A DNA stretch of 64,000 nucleotides from positions 186,001 to 250,000 of the forward strand of contig JAPYXD010000161.1 of assembly GCA_030998225.1 (NCBI GenBank). The letters run 5' to 3'. Source of the stretch: Diplolepis rosae (Eukaryota > Arthropoda > Insecta > Hymenoptera > Diplolepididae). The notes under the pieces are model-generated. The model was not told where the DNA came from and ran no database searches. It saw only the letters and a list, made by a program, of their open reading frames with translations. The position numbers and the translations under genes are program-made. The stretch's first letter is position 1; every line of letters starts with the position of its first letter. Of this stretch, positions 21,648-32,733 are shown piece by piece.

Positions 21648-21900
21648 GATCCCCTGGTCTCGCTGCACCATACTAATTAACCACGTGGCAACCCAGAAAG
21701 ACTAAGAAAGCACACGCAAATAATGAAGAAGGCTCAATAAGGTTGTCATTCCTCATTTATAATATAACTTGAAGTAATTTACCAATTTTTTTAAAATTGT
21801 TAATCAATTCAATTAATTTAATTAATTTCCATTGACTTTAATAACTCTCATTACTTACTATTATTATTGAATACATTTTCGGCCTCGCTACACTCTAAAA
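21648..21900 (-). repeat. Inverted copy of Penelope-like 5' end
   Basis: Directly after the endonuclease stop, the reverse complement of 13240-13585 appears (CCTGGTCTCGCTGCACCATA, CACGTGGCAACCCAGAAAGA). This gives the element inverted terminal repeats. Confidence 0.7.
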
Positions 21901-22149
21901 TCAAGTGTGTTACTTCTACACGTTAATCACGATAGTAACTTTTTAGGCATTTAAAGTGTGTATTTTCAATACACATTACAAACGTAACGTTTAATTTTCA
22001 AACACTTTAACGCTTTGTACCCGAAAAATTGAGTTGGCAATGTTTAGTAAGTACACACTTCGCTCAATTACACACTTGACAACGTGTGTAGTGTGTAAAA
22101 ATTACACATTTCACTACAAACTTGTTTTTAGAGTTAATACGATCTGTCA
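21901..22149. other. ssk intron 1, repetitive ACACATT-rich stretch
   Basis: Several GTGTGTA/TACACAC motifs, for example around 21905-22100. No gene recognised. Confidence 0.3.
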
Positions 22150-22935
22150 GATATCCAAAAAAACAACTTTTGAGATGCAAATTTATCTTACACCGGCAGA
22201 TTTATATTCTTATATACATAAATTTAATATTGCATACATTATACGCGTATTCTTATATACATTAATTTTATAGACACGAATTTTAATTTTTAAGATACAG
22301 AAAAATCTCATTTACATTTTCGTCCCGAAAAATGTATTAAGTATATTCTGTTACATTAATCAGCAATGGACATTCTATAGCAATACACAAGCTGCTAGCT
22401 CTCAATGCATACGCGTGAACCCTTCGTTTAATAGAATCTCCAATTGAAATTTCGCGCCCGGTATTGATTACAAAATAATTCATACGTTATACACGTATTC
22501 TTATATACATTAAATTTTTACACAAGTAAAATTTATACTTTTAAATACATCAAAATCTCGTTTACATTTTCGTTCAGACAAATGTCTTATATTCTGTTGC
22601 ATTAATCCTCAATGATATTATATCGCAAAAACAGGCCGCTAAGCCTTCAATGCATACGCGAGAACCTTTCACTTGATATAATCTCCGAGAAATTTTAAAT
22701 TTGGCGCTCTGCATTGTTATAAAATATTGCATACGTCATACACGAATTTTATAGATTAATTTTAGACGCGTGAATCTTACTTTGAAAATACATACAAATT
22801 CAATTTAAATTTTCAGCCCGGTAAATGTTTTATATTTTGCTGCATTAAACCACAACGAATATTACATCGAAAAAGTAAGCCGCTAAGCGCTCATCTCACA
22901 CGCGAGAACATGTTACTCAATATAATCCCATAGAC
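22150..22935. repeat. Tandem satellite of about 245 bp, right array (inverted)
   Basis: At least three monomers with anchors ACGCGTATTCTTATATACAT (22247), ACACGTATTCTTATATACAT (22491) and ACACGAATTTTATAG (22740), and CTCAATGCATACGCG/CTTCAATGCATACGCG as a second anchor. Orientation is opposite to the array at 12650-13175. Confidence 0.78.
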
Positions 22936-24268
22936 GATATTAAAATACTTTTAAAATATTTGTTGCAGCATAATATAATTTTGATATCAAAAAAGGGTAT
23001 TTTGAATGTAAATTAGTTTTATTAAGTTTATAATTGTTTTAAAAATAACTGAAAATTCTAATGTTTAGGAAGTTTCATTTACTTAGAAATTTTTCATTAA
23101 AAGTTTCCATTAAAAGTTTCAAAAAGTATTATTTTCTCTAACGAAACATTGCTAATATTGCTATATGAGTATAAAGTTATAAGTCGATAATATTACTTCA
23201 AGAGTGAAAATATTTCTGAAAATATAAGCCGCAAATAAATTTTTTTAAATTCATGAGAATGTATTCAAGTTAATACAACAGCTGAAATGTTTACAGTACT
23301 TTTTTATTAGACAAAACAGAGAGGAGTTTCCAGATGTATTCTAGCATTTTCTTAATTAAATTTTCGTATTTCAGTGTAGAAAGTTACTTTATTATTTTGC
23401 AAAAAAAGTCGAAACAACTAATCTCATACACTTTTCTTGATAGTCATGTGACCGCTTGATCGGAGGGAGTATATAAGCCCTTAAAAGTACCAAATTATTA
23501 TGATCTTCAATTTGAAGTTGAATACTATATTTAACGAATTGAATTTCAGCCCAAGTCATTTTCGATGTTTCAATATATACAAATTATCTGGTTTTAAGTA
23601 AATTTACCATCGTTTTATCCTTCTAATGGGTTTTCAAGATTTAAATTAAAATGTAAAATAAATAAAAAAATATTAAGTCAAAATTTAAATTAAATTTAAG
23701 ATTGTGTGTAGAATTTTGAGCTTTTAATTTTCAATTGGTAAATTTTCTATTTATAAAGGTAAGACATATCATAGGCAATTTAAAATTAAAATTTTTCAAT
23801 TTCAAGACTTAATAAAATATTTTTGAAAAAAAATTAAAATTAAAAATTTAACATTGCAACATTGAAATTTCAAAATTTTTAATCTAAATTGCTTATGATT
23901 ATATAATATTTTTAATCTAAATGATAAAAATGTAGATTTTTAACTCGAACTCCTTCCAAATCAGTAAAATTACAAAATAATCATATTTATTGCTAAGTAT
24001 GATTTGAAGCAATCAATAGTGCTTTTGTCTAAAAATTTACAAATGTACCATCATTTTCAGTGTCTTTCCGATTATTCTTGAACATAAACATGTCGTAAAA
24101 TTATTAGATTTGATGTATGGATTTTGAAAGAATCTATTTTATTATACATAATTTGATAAGAGTTTCTACGTGCGATAGATAGTCTGTCAAATCCTATTTA
24201 TTCTTCTACAAGAAGTGGGTGGAAGGGTGTTTTATGAGTTTATAAGAGTATGTATATACCGCATGTGA
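22936..24268. other. ssk intron 1, very AT-rich
   Basis: No gene or clear repeat recognised. Confidence 0.4.
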
Positions 24269-24612
24269 CAGCTAACTTCACCTCGTGGAACACTGGTTGT
24301 ATTTTTCCCATTGGAAATGTATGGAAAGGAATCTTATTTTTCAATTTCTGCAGTAAAAAAGCATTTACTGACGATATTTTATTGATGAAAATATGTTTTA
24401 TTTTGTAAAAAAACAAATTAAACAATAAATTCGACTAATTTTTATAACATTATCATTTAATTTATTGTTTATAATAAAACACATTTTCATCAATAACATT
24501 TTTAAAAAAAAATACTTTTTACTGGAGAAATCGAAAAATAAGATTCCTTTCCATACATCTCCTATGAAGACAATACGACCAGTTTTCCATAAAGTGAAGA
24601 TAGCTGTTTATG
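24269..24612. mobile_element. Foldback/MITE-like inverted repeat
   Basis: Arms of about 130 bp: GAAATGTATGGAAAGGAATC with CTTATTTTTC near 24310 pairs with the inverted GATTCCTTTCCATACATC near 24540; outer parts pair GCTAACTTCACC with the inverted GAAGATAGCTG. No target duplication identified. Confidence 0.55.
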
Positions 24613-25106
24613 AAAGTGAAAATACCCAATAGACCTTTTTGTTCAAGAAAAACGCTAGGCGTTAAGCGTTATTCAAATTTAATGTTTCGAGCACTTTTCG
24701 TGTGATAAAAGAAGAAAAACATGTGGAAAGTCTTTTTTTCACTTATGAAACGTAAGTAAAAACTGCTCAAAACATTTAAATGTATTTTTATTTACGTTTT
24801 TAAATTTAAAAACAATTTTGAACTGAGTTGTAGCAATACTTGTGATTTAGATATTAAGGCTGGCTTGGGAAATCAGAGTTAATTTAGAAAGTGGCCAAGG
24901 CATACCTGATTCTAGCTTTACAATCGTACTTTGTGGTATCTATCCACAAACATCGTGTTATCATATACTGATAGGAAATGACTCATGAAAGAACGTAAAA
25001 ATAGTTTTTGAATGAATGTACGATTTGTAATTATTAGTCGAGTAAAATAGACACTCTTCAAAGAGAGCATCAACTTAAAATAATTTTATTTGGTATATTT
25101 GTCAAT
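24613..25106. other. ssk intron 1, nothing recognised
   Basis: AT-rich, with a weak inverted repeat at 24680-24780. No coding homology. Confidence 0.35.
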
Positions 25107-25225
25107 ATTTAAAGAATTTGAAAATCTTTCTGTGGAAAAAGGACGCTTTCTACTACGCTAGGATTCGAGCCCAGGTCTTTCGATTGCAGTCATTGTTTTG
25201 ATCAACTGACCGCGGGAGCCTTTAG
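25107..25225 (-). repeat. tRNA-derived SINE fragment
   Basis: Minus-strand copy of the 3' half of the SINE seen in full at 27091-27370: tail CCACAGAAAGATTTTCAAAT, and a B-box-like GGGCTCGAATCCTAG. The A-box half is degraded. Confidence 0.65.
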
Positions 25226-26205
25226 GTCCTGCAGCTTAAAAACTAAGCTGGTTTGAAGTTTTGAGTATGCTTAATTTGTTAACAATAGCGCGCTACGAAT
25301 GAGGTTGTTACTCGGGATCTACTGCTCGGATCTACTTGAAATTTTGAACATAAACTTTCGAAAGTATGTTCATTGAAAATAAGTCATAAATTTTTTTTCG
25401 ATTTTTTGACTCACCACAACGTATATAACCCCTCATAGTATTTTATACGGAAGCAATGTTATTCTCATTCGCTTTACACCAAAGAAATATTTACATAGGT
25501 ATTTTATATTTAGACTCAAACCAAAAAAAACTGTATGTATAATATTATATGAAAATTTAGGTACTTTTTGTGTACAATCTGAATAAGCAATCTCATTGTC
25601 TATACCCACAATTGGAAAAACCTTTAGTATAACACTACGCACTCTTTAAAGTTTCTAACTCATTGTAAAAAGCTATCAATTTTTCAACTCTTCTTTTTTA
25701 GAAGTATTACAGTCGGAACAAATTCCAAGGAAAAATCTATCCTCACGTACATAAATTTATATATATTTTTTTTCCAAAAGTCCCCTCTGATTAATTTATG
25801 CCAAAGAAAAAATGTTAAATTAAAATTTTTCTAGATTTCACTTCATACCAAAGAAAATTTGGTTGTATAATTTCATGGCAGAATGTAAAAAAATGTTATA
25901 TCTACATATTTAAGCGGGAATTGACAATTTTAGCCTTTAAGAATGTACATTTAAAAAAAGAAGTATTTTATTCTGTGACAATGCTGCCTTCAACTCACTA
26001 TACAACATAAAAATAATTACTGATATATTTTGATATTTAGCTTCATATCAAGAAAAGCATATGCGAAAAAATCTATAAAAAATCAAGTTATTCATCTCGC
26101 GGTATACATGCATAATATGTCACGTTTTTTAAAGTTTCCCCATTTAATTTATACAAAAATACTGTTTTTATTTAATATTTTAATAAAAAATATTACTACA
26201 CTCAC
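25226..26205. other. ssk intron 1 near exon 1
   Basis: No gene. CTTCATACCAAAGAAAA-type phrases near 25840 and 26040 resemble the hAT-like palindrome family at 45.6-49.7 kb and may be old relics. Confidence 0.35.
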
Positions 26206-26256
26206 CAACTTAAACACTTTTAACACTATAGATCCAATAGTTTGCACAGACACCAT
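26206..26256 (-). CDS. ssk: Snakeskin, exon 1 with start codon
   Basis: ATG at 26256 begins MVSVQTIGSIVLKVFKL, then donor GTGAGT at 26205. The residues match the characteristic start of Ssk, and phase 0 joins exactly to exon 2 at 12405, whose first residues VLNLIILILY complete the first membrane segment. The intron between them is 13.8 kb. Exon 1 lies 465 bp from the first AdSL exon seen, on the opposite strand. Confidence 0.85.
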
Positions 26257-26721
26257 TTTTTAAACTTCTCTGAACCTTTTCGTTGGAGAAAGATTAACCA
26301 AGTGCGATCCACTTTAGGTTCGATAAATTGTGAGAACCAAGCCTTCCTTATCTAATGAGAACAAGCGTACGTTTAAAAGATAAAATACTGAAGCAACACA
26401 CCTGAGCGCAAGCGCATTAAACGTCCTAAAAATGCTCGTTCCTATCTTTATCCTCATTTTCAATGGAATATTCATCACAATGATTTTACTGAACATTCAA
26501 AACCAATTTTATTATTCAATCTTTACCTTCTCGCAAAAATTAGTTTCTACACTTTTATACGCCCCGGATGATGTATATTTATTGGGAAAATAATGTATAA
26601 CAGTAAGACAAGTAATTGTTTTCGACTAGGTATTTAATTTCAATCAATGAAAATTTTGATTTTTGATTTGGCTTAAAAGATTTGATTTTTTGTTATTGCA
26701 CTTGTTTGCTTCTTTTTACAG
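26257..26721. promoter_or_regulatory. Intergenic space between ssk exon 1 and AdSL exon
   Basis: A 465-bp gap between divergent exons. The ssk promoter and 5' untranslated region must begin here unless a further non-coding exon exists. I could not find the missing N-terminal AdSL exon in this gap, nor a clear TATA box or initiator. Confidence 0.35.
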
Positions 26722-28931
26722 AAGTTGGGCCTTGCTATAACTCCAGAGCAAATTGCGGAAATGGAATCCCACATCAATGACATCGATTTCAAGGCTGCGG
26801 CAGAGGAAGAGAAGTTGACGAGACATGATGTTATGGCCCATATCCACGTTTTTGGAAATCAATGTCCAAAAGCCGCTCCAATTATTCACCTTGGTGCTAC
26901 TAGCTGTTACGTTGGAGATAACACTGTTAGTATTGTATTTTCTTCGTATTAGAAAACAGAAAATTATTAAAGAATTCTATGGTATTAGTAAAAAAGAATC
27001 TTCCCCTCTCAGATTGATTCCCATTCGCAAATTTGGGAGCCAAGATTTTAGGATTCAAATTTGAAATTTTGATCAAGTGTTGTAAATTCTTTCAAATTAA
27101 TTAGTTGCGTTTGAAATTTTTTGTCACTGCCTACATTATCGGGGGATCACTAGTCGCGTATCAGATAGGATACGTTGTCGACAGGTGCCTTCGTAGACAA
27201 TTTCAAACTCTTATATCGCAAATAATGCAAATTAATTCAATATTTGAAGAATTTTGCCTGTGTAGCTCAATGGTTAGAGCAGTCGACCGGCAATCGAAAG
27301 ACCTGGGCTTGAATCCCAGCGCAGTCGAAAGCGTCTTTTTTTCCACAGAAAGATTTTGAAATTCTTTAAATGCTGTAATTTCTTTTCTCAAAAGTTAGAA
27401 ATCCCAGAACAATTTAAGAAGTTGATCGAAATTATAATTGGCTATTTACTACGCATTTTTTTCTTTATTTCCAGGATCTTATGATCCTGAGAGACGGCTT
27501 CGACATTCTATTGCCGAAACTCGCAGCTATTCTTTCTCGGCTTTCCGAATTCGCAATGGAAAATCGATCCTTGCCAACTTTAGGTTTCACTCATCTTCAA
27601 CCAGCTCAGTTGACAACAGTGGGTAAAAGAGCTAGTTTGTGGATTCACGATTTACTGATGGACGAACGTGCGATTCGTCGAGCTAGAAATGATCTCAAGT
27701 TTCGTGGAGTGAAAGGCACAACTGGAACTCAGGCTTCGTTTCTGCAACTATTTAACGGTAGCCAATTATTCTCATATTGTGAATGCTAATCAAATCAATT
27801 TTCAATCAACAATTTTGATCAGAATTTTAATTTTCTTTGAAGGGGATTACAAAAAAGTAAAAGAACTGGATGCCCTAGTAACGAAATTGGCTGGATTCGA
27901 AAAATATTATTCTGTGACAGGACAGACTTATTCTAGAAAAGTCGATGTGGAATGTATTAATGTTTTGGGTTCTCTTGGAGCAACTGTGCATAAAGTAATT
28001 TGTAACTCTTGTTAATTTTATTATTTTTAATCAATTAGCACTGTAATTTATTTTATTTCTTAAAAATGAATTAACTTCTATATTTTCAGATCTGCAGTGA
28101 TATTAGAATCTTATCAAGCAGGAAAGAAATCGAGGAGCCTTTTGAAAAAACGCAAATAGGATCCAGTGCTATGGCTTATAAGAGGAATCCAATGCGTTCT
28201 GAAAGATGCTGCAGCATTGCTCGACATTTAATGACTTTGACGAACAATGCTCTCCAGACTGCTGCGACTCAGTGGTTGGAAAGGACTCTAGATGATTCTG
28301 CAAATCGACGTATCACTCTGGGGGAAGCTTTTCTCTCAGCAGACACTGTGTTGATGACTTTGCAAAATATCACCGAGGGTTTGGTTGTATATCCAAAGGT
28401 CATTGCAAAATATGTCACCCAAGAACTGCCTTTTATGTCTACGGAGAACATCATCATGGCCATGGTCAAGGCCGGAGGCGACAGACAGGTAACTGACCAT
28501 TTGAATACTCTTAATATCTTCTGAGAAATTTCATTTTAGAAGTGAAAAATTGAAATAATTATTTATATTTTACAGTTCTTACAGCTTTTAATTTCGTAAC
28601 AATTGAAATGATCATTTGGCTAAAGCAATAATTGAGTATTTTTAATATGTTTTTAATTATGTGGTAGATTTGTCATGAAAAGATTCGGGTTTTATCTCAC
28701 GAAGCTGGAGCGCAAGTTAAACAACGCGGATTGGACAATGATTTGGTCGAGAGGATAAGGAAGGATCCTTATTTTCAACCAATTTTAAATCAGCTAGACG
28801 ATCTTCTTGACCCCGCAACTTTTGTTGGCAGAGCTCCGGAGCAGGTTTTGGATTTTCTTCAAGAGGAAGTTAAACCTGTTCTGGATTTGTACAAAGATAT
28901 GCAAGTGAAGCCTGTGGAACTTAATATATAA
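26722..28931 (+). CDS. AdSL: Adenylosuccinate lyase, five exons, N-terminal exon not found
   Basis: Exons: 26722-26925, 27475-27757, 27843-27994, 28090-28488 and 28668-28931 (TAA), all with GT/AG borders and compatible phases, giving 433 residues; insect and human enzymes have about 480. The enzyme cleaves SAICAR and adenylosuccinate in purine synthesis as a cytosolic homotetramer. Visible blocks: [27 protein letters not shown] (with the catalytic His), [42 protein letters not shown], and the superfamily signature loop, which here reads [11 protein letters not shown] instead of the usual Pro after Met. The first exon seen starts in phase 0 with [10 protein letters not shown], about 45-50 residues into the protein. 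An exon before it must lie elsewhere or is lost. Confidence 0.93.
27091..27370 (+). mobile_element. SINE with tRNA-like module, in AdSL intron
   Basis: The fullest copy of a dispersed repeat. The first 160 bp (CACTGCCTACATTATCGGGG; GATACGTTGTCGACAGGTG) are shared with 42665-42826 (inverted). Next is a tRNA-like part with A box TAGCTCAATGG (27262) and B box GGGCTTGAATCCC (27305); a 4-bp anticodon stem TCGA/TCGA with loop CCGGCAA would put GGC in the anticodon position. It ends with a tail CACAGAAAGATTTTGAAATT. Other copies: 25107-25225, 42595-42826, 46468-46579. The tRNA module sits near the 3' end, unlike usual SINEs. Confidence 0.75.
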
Positions 28932-30125
28932 ACTATTTCAAGAAGTGTCTATATTTCAAATAATTCATTCAGGTACCTGATTTAAACTCCTAAACAACAG
29001 TCATTATCAGAAAGGATTCCTAGGAATGAATAATAATTGCGATTAATAATCATCCTTATATTGAACAAAATATATATTTGTAATGTATAATTCTTAAATA
29101 GAAGAATATTTCTCTCTAAGAAAATGTAGATTTAGAATTTTAAAGCTTAGAGTACATAAAATTTGAAGGTTTTCGTACAGTGATGAAATGAATTATAATT
29201 TTTTTAAAAGTATAGTATGTATAAAATAAATTTGTGTAAAACTTAATATCTCGTATAAATTTCATTCAAAGCTGTATTCCGTAAATGAATTTTAAAGCTT
29301 CTTTATTGTTTTTTATCGAATAAATAAATTGCTGTGATATCAAAAGTAGAATAAAGAAAAAATTGAAGAAAGTAGATTCAAATGAAAAAGGGGCATAACT
29401 AATTTGTATATTTTGAAGAATGATGAAAGTAAAATAGATTGAGAATTAAAAGAAAATCCAGAATTAGAACGGTCGTTAAAATAAAAAAGAATTTTAGAAG
29501 AAGAAAATTCAGTGAGTAAAGTATTATAAAATTACATGAAACGAAATGTTGTAGTAGAAGAATAATTTAATAACTTGCGATATAATTTAAAGATATTGGT
29601 TTCATCCGTGAAATTTGCGTTAAGAGTAAGAACGGAAAAATTCGAATAATAGAAAGTAAAAAATTTTACAGAGCAGGAAATAAGTTTTCTTGATCTCCTA
29701 GCCGAAAGTACGGTCCTCCCGGCCGCATTTCACTCCAGAAAGAACGACTTTTGTGGCCGTTTTTTGTTTTTTTCGGCTCAGTAGTGTCGCTAAATTCATC
29801 GTATAATTCGTTTGTTTAATTTAATTTAATGTGACTTCATGCAATTGCACGAAAGAGTAACTCTTAAAAAGAAAAACAAAAAATGTATGTACACGGTTTA
29901 TTTTATATTAATAATTATATTAATAAAAGTAATAATAATTATTGTAATAAGATTAGTATTACTGGATGTGTGATGTTAAAGTTACTGTTGATCAATATTA
30001 ATATTGTTATCGAAGAATAAATTTTCTCTGGTATTTGTTAATTTTTAAAAATTTTTTGATTTAAAATTTTTTTTGCAGTTATTGTATGATATAATTTTAT
30101 TTTAAAGTTTCTAACGACCGCCCCA
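28932..30125. other. AdSL 3' flank, AT-rich
   Basis: AATAAATAAA near 29322 is a candidate polyadenylation signal; ATGAATAATAAT near 29024 is closer but not canonical. No other gene seen. Confidence 0.4.
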
Positions 30126-30320
30126 ACCAGCAAAAACCTCGGCTTCACCTCGGTTTTGGGCGTACATTCGGCTGGAGATCAAGAAAAATACTATACAACC
30201 CACGGCCAGAATGTTTGATGCCCTGGCGTATGTGATGTAAATGTCTCGGCTTCGCCTCGGCATTGATATCACATACGCCAGGAAATCAAACTTTCTGGCC
30301 TAGGGTCGTAATATACTATT
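30126..30320. repeat. Palindromic repeat with CGGCTTCGCCTCGG core
   Basis: Inverted arms GGCCAGAATGTTTGATGCCC plus TGGCGTATGTGAT (about 30204-30236) and ATCACATACGCCAGGAAATC plus AAACTTTCTGGCC (30268-30301), around CTCGGCTTCGCCTCGGCATT. The CGGCTTCGCCTCGG phrase also occurs in the foldback arms at 53.8 and 55 kb, so this is a distinct, smaller foldback repeat with related core sequence. Confidence 0.65.
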
Positions 30321-32367
30321 TTGAATAGAAATAATCGATAATATATGAAGTAAAAGAAAATAATATAATAATAAATATAATCGATGTAACAGAAAGAATA
30401 GGAGAAAGAGCGCATTTTAGTTTATTGAGAAATGTAGATTAGTATAGACAAAGATCTGAAGTATTATAGAGATAACAGTGTCAATAGAAATAGACTTTTT
30501 ATACAGTTGGTAAGTTTGTCAGTGTATCATAAGAGTATTAACGATACAATGAAAGACCACAGCATTTGCTAGATAGAAGATAAATGGAAAAGATATGTTA
30601 AAAGTACCATAGCGTAGAATAATATGTAATGGAACATATAATGATAAATGAATTCACGAAGTTGCACAATAATCGCAGATTTTCATAATTGAGAACAGTA
30701 ATATTATGGGCATTTGATGTACACACGCTACGTTTTTATGACTGATTCCGTTTGAAACTTTTTTTAACGTCACCATTAAGACGATAAAATGTATATATAT
30801 TACTTTCAGTTTGGTTAAATAGGAATGTTAATTTAGGGAAAGAGGATTTATATTTTAGAATTAAGTTATTTGGACCCATTTTATTTTTTTTATATCATCT
30901 AGTTAAAAAGCTGAGATTTTTTCCTATAAAATAGCAAAATTTCAGGATGGCGTTTTTTTGTTTGTTTTCGAGCAATTCCAAATTGGAGAAAAAGTCAAAT
31001 TTATTTTTGATTTTGAGAAATATAGGTGAAATTTTGATTTTTTTCAAAAATGCTTACAACCAGTTGTAATCAAGAGTCTGAAAATTGCACCCCCCCCCCC
31101 CATTTCAGCAAATATTTGTTAAAACCAAAAACAAATTTTTGTAGAATGTATCATCAAATAGGACTCCAATCAGCCAAACTTTAAGCCCGATCGGACGACT
31201 TCGTTTTCTGGCGTGGTATCACTTGAGAAATTACGCCCCGTTAATTTACTCAAAATTTTTTCAGCATGTTCAGAAATGCAAAAATGATCGAGTTGTTTAT
31301 TTCTGAATTTAGTGTTATTCTGAGATGTTATGTAAATATAAAATGAAAAATTTCATCAAGTATCACATTTCAAAAGTATTATTAAATTTAATTTGTTCTG
31401 AAAATGGTCAGAACTATGAGATATTTCATCTTAATACTGAAGGTATAGCATGTGCCATTTTCAATTACAATGTGACATGTTTGAGGACATGTCACATTGT
31501 AATTTAGAGTATTAATTGTGGCATGAAATGGCCATAGGATTTTGGAAACATAATACTGATAAATAAGAGAAGGAAAAAAAGAAGAAAAAAGAGGAAGAAA
31601 GTTTGAGTATTTATTTAAAGCGAGTTGAAGTAAGAAAAGAAAGATTAAACTTTTTAATTGCGAAGAAAATAGTTTTTTGTAAATATTTAAAAAACGGTAA
31701 GAAATACAACTTTTCGACTTGAGGAAAAAAGATGCACAGTCAAATTCCTTACAAAAATAAGTTATAAAAACACTGAAATTCATAACTTAGTTTTCAAGAA
31801 GCTAGGGGCCAACTCAATCTAACTTTGCTGAGCGTATCAGAAATTATATCCCCTTCTTGCATCCGGCAACTGGAGTTCAACTGCTCTGTAGAACATAGCA
31901 GTAATTCAAAATCTCAGAATGTTAAACATGTTCCAGATTATCATCCAATCTCGAGTGATGGTGGGACGCAACTTATTCTAATTTTCCATAAATTTTATTT
32001 TATTGAGAAGTAAATTAATGAATTAATTAAAAATGATTGAAGGCTTTTTAACAATTTCAGTACGCAATAACGGCTCCACAAAAACATCAGTTTTCTTTAA
32101 ATATCTCCGTTGTTCAAAATGAATACAGTTGAGCCTCTGGATAGTACATATAAGGGCATATAAAATTATTTAGATTATTTTATATCATTTTTTTTAAATA
32201 GCGCTACATACAACTTTTTTTCATACTGCATAAAAGTTGCGGTCTTGAATTTTCTATAGGAATTTATGTTTTAGAGATTAAAATTCTAAAAATGTTCAAG
32301 CTTATGGGTCGTCCAAGAATAGTCAAATAATTCGATATGGCCCTATACTATCCAAAGGTTCAGTTAA
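30321..32367. other. Intergenic, no gene recognised
   Basis: AT-rich. Contains a C13-14 homopolymer near 31089 and a perfect 18-bp-stem hairpin at about 31464-31505 (ATTACAATGTGACATGT, 6-nt loop, inverse). Confidence 0.4.
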
Positions 32368-32729
32368 GGGCATGTGATACTCTAGAAATTAGCAAATTTG
32401 ATTGATTTTAGGTTTCTAAATGTTTGTGAGTAAAGCATAATACATAAAATTTTCTTTTAAAAATTTTGGGAAATGGCAGAGAATATAAAAACGGACGTAG
32501 ATAGATTACTTTTGGTTTTAAAATGTTTTAAAAGTTCAATTTTCACAAAATCTATGGAAAAAAAATGTTATTATCAAAATCAAAAGTAGTCTATCTGCGT
32601 CCGTTTGCATCTTCTCTACTATTCCCCAAATTTTGAGAACAAAATTTTAAGTATTTTGGACACAGAAATGTAGAAACTAGACCAAATTGTTCATATGAAG
32701 TCGCTACTTTTCTCAAGTATCAGATGCCC
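32368..32729. mobile_element. TTAA-flanked MITE, family F
   Basis: A 362-bp palindromic element with ends GGGCATGTGATACTCTAGAA / GGGCATCTGATACTTGAGAA (right, inverted), flanked by TTAA (32364-32367, 32730-32733). Much of the interior is also self-complementary (AACGGACGTAGATAGATTAC against inverted GTAGTCTATCTGCGTCCGTT). TTAA targeting fits piggyBac or Kolobok; non-coding. Confidence 0.82.
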
Positions 32730-32733
32730 TTAA

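Noticed and set aside
12650..22935. CRISPR-like array
   Set aside because: Repeats are long (about 245 bp), contiguous and in a eukaryotic context; they are satellite monomers.
26257..26721. N-terminal AdSL exon between ssk and AdSL
   Set aside because: TTCGTTGGAGAAAG near 26279 weakly suggests the W-R-K block of the expected exon, but the frame stops at once and no flanking family residues or splice sites agree.
27256..27330. Functional tRNA gene with GGC anticodon
   Set aside because: The acceptor stem does not pair, position 33 is C, and the tract is part of a dispersed repeat; treated as a SINE module.
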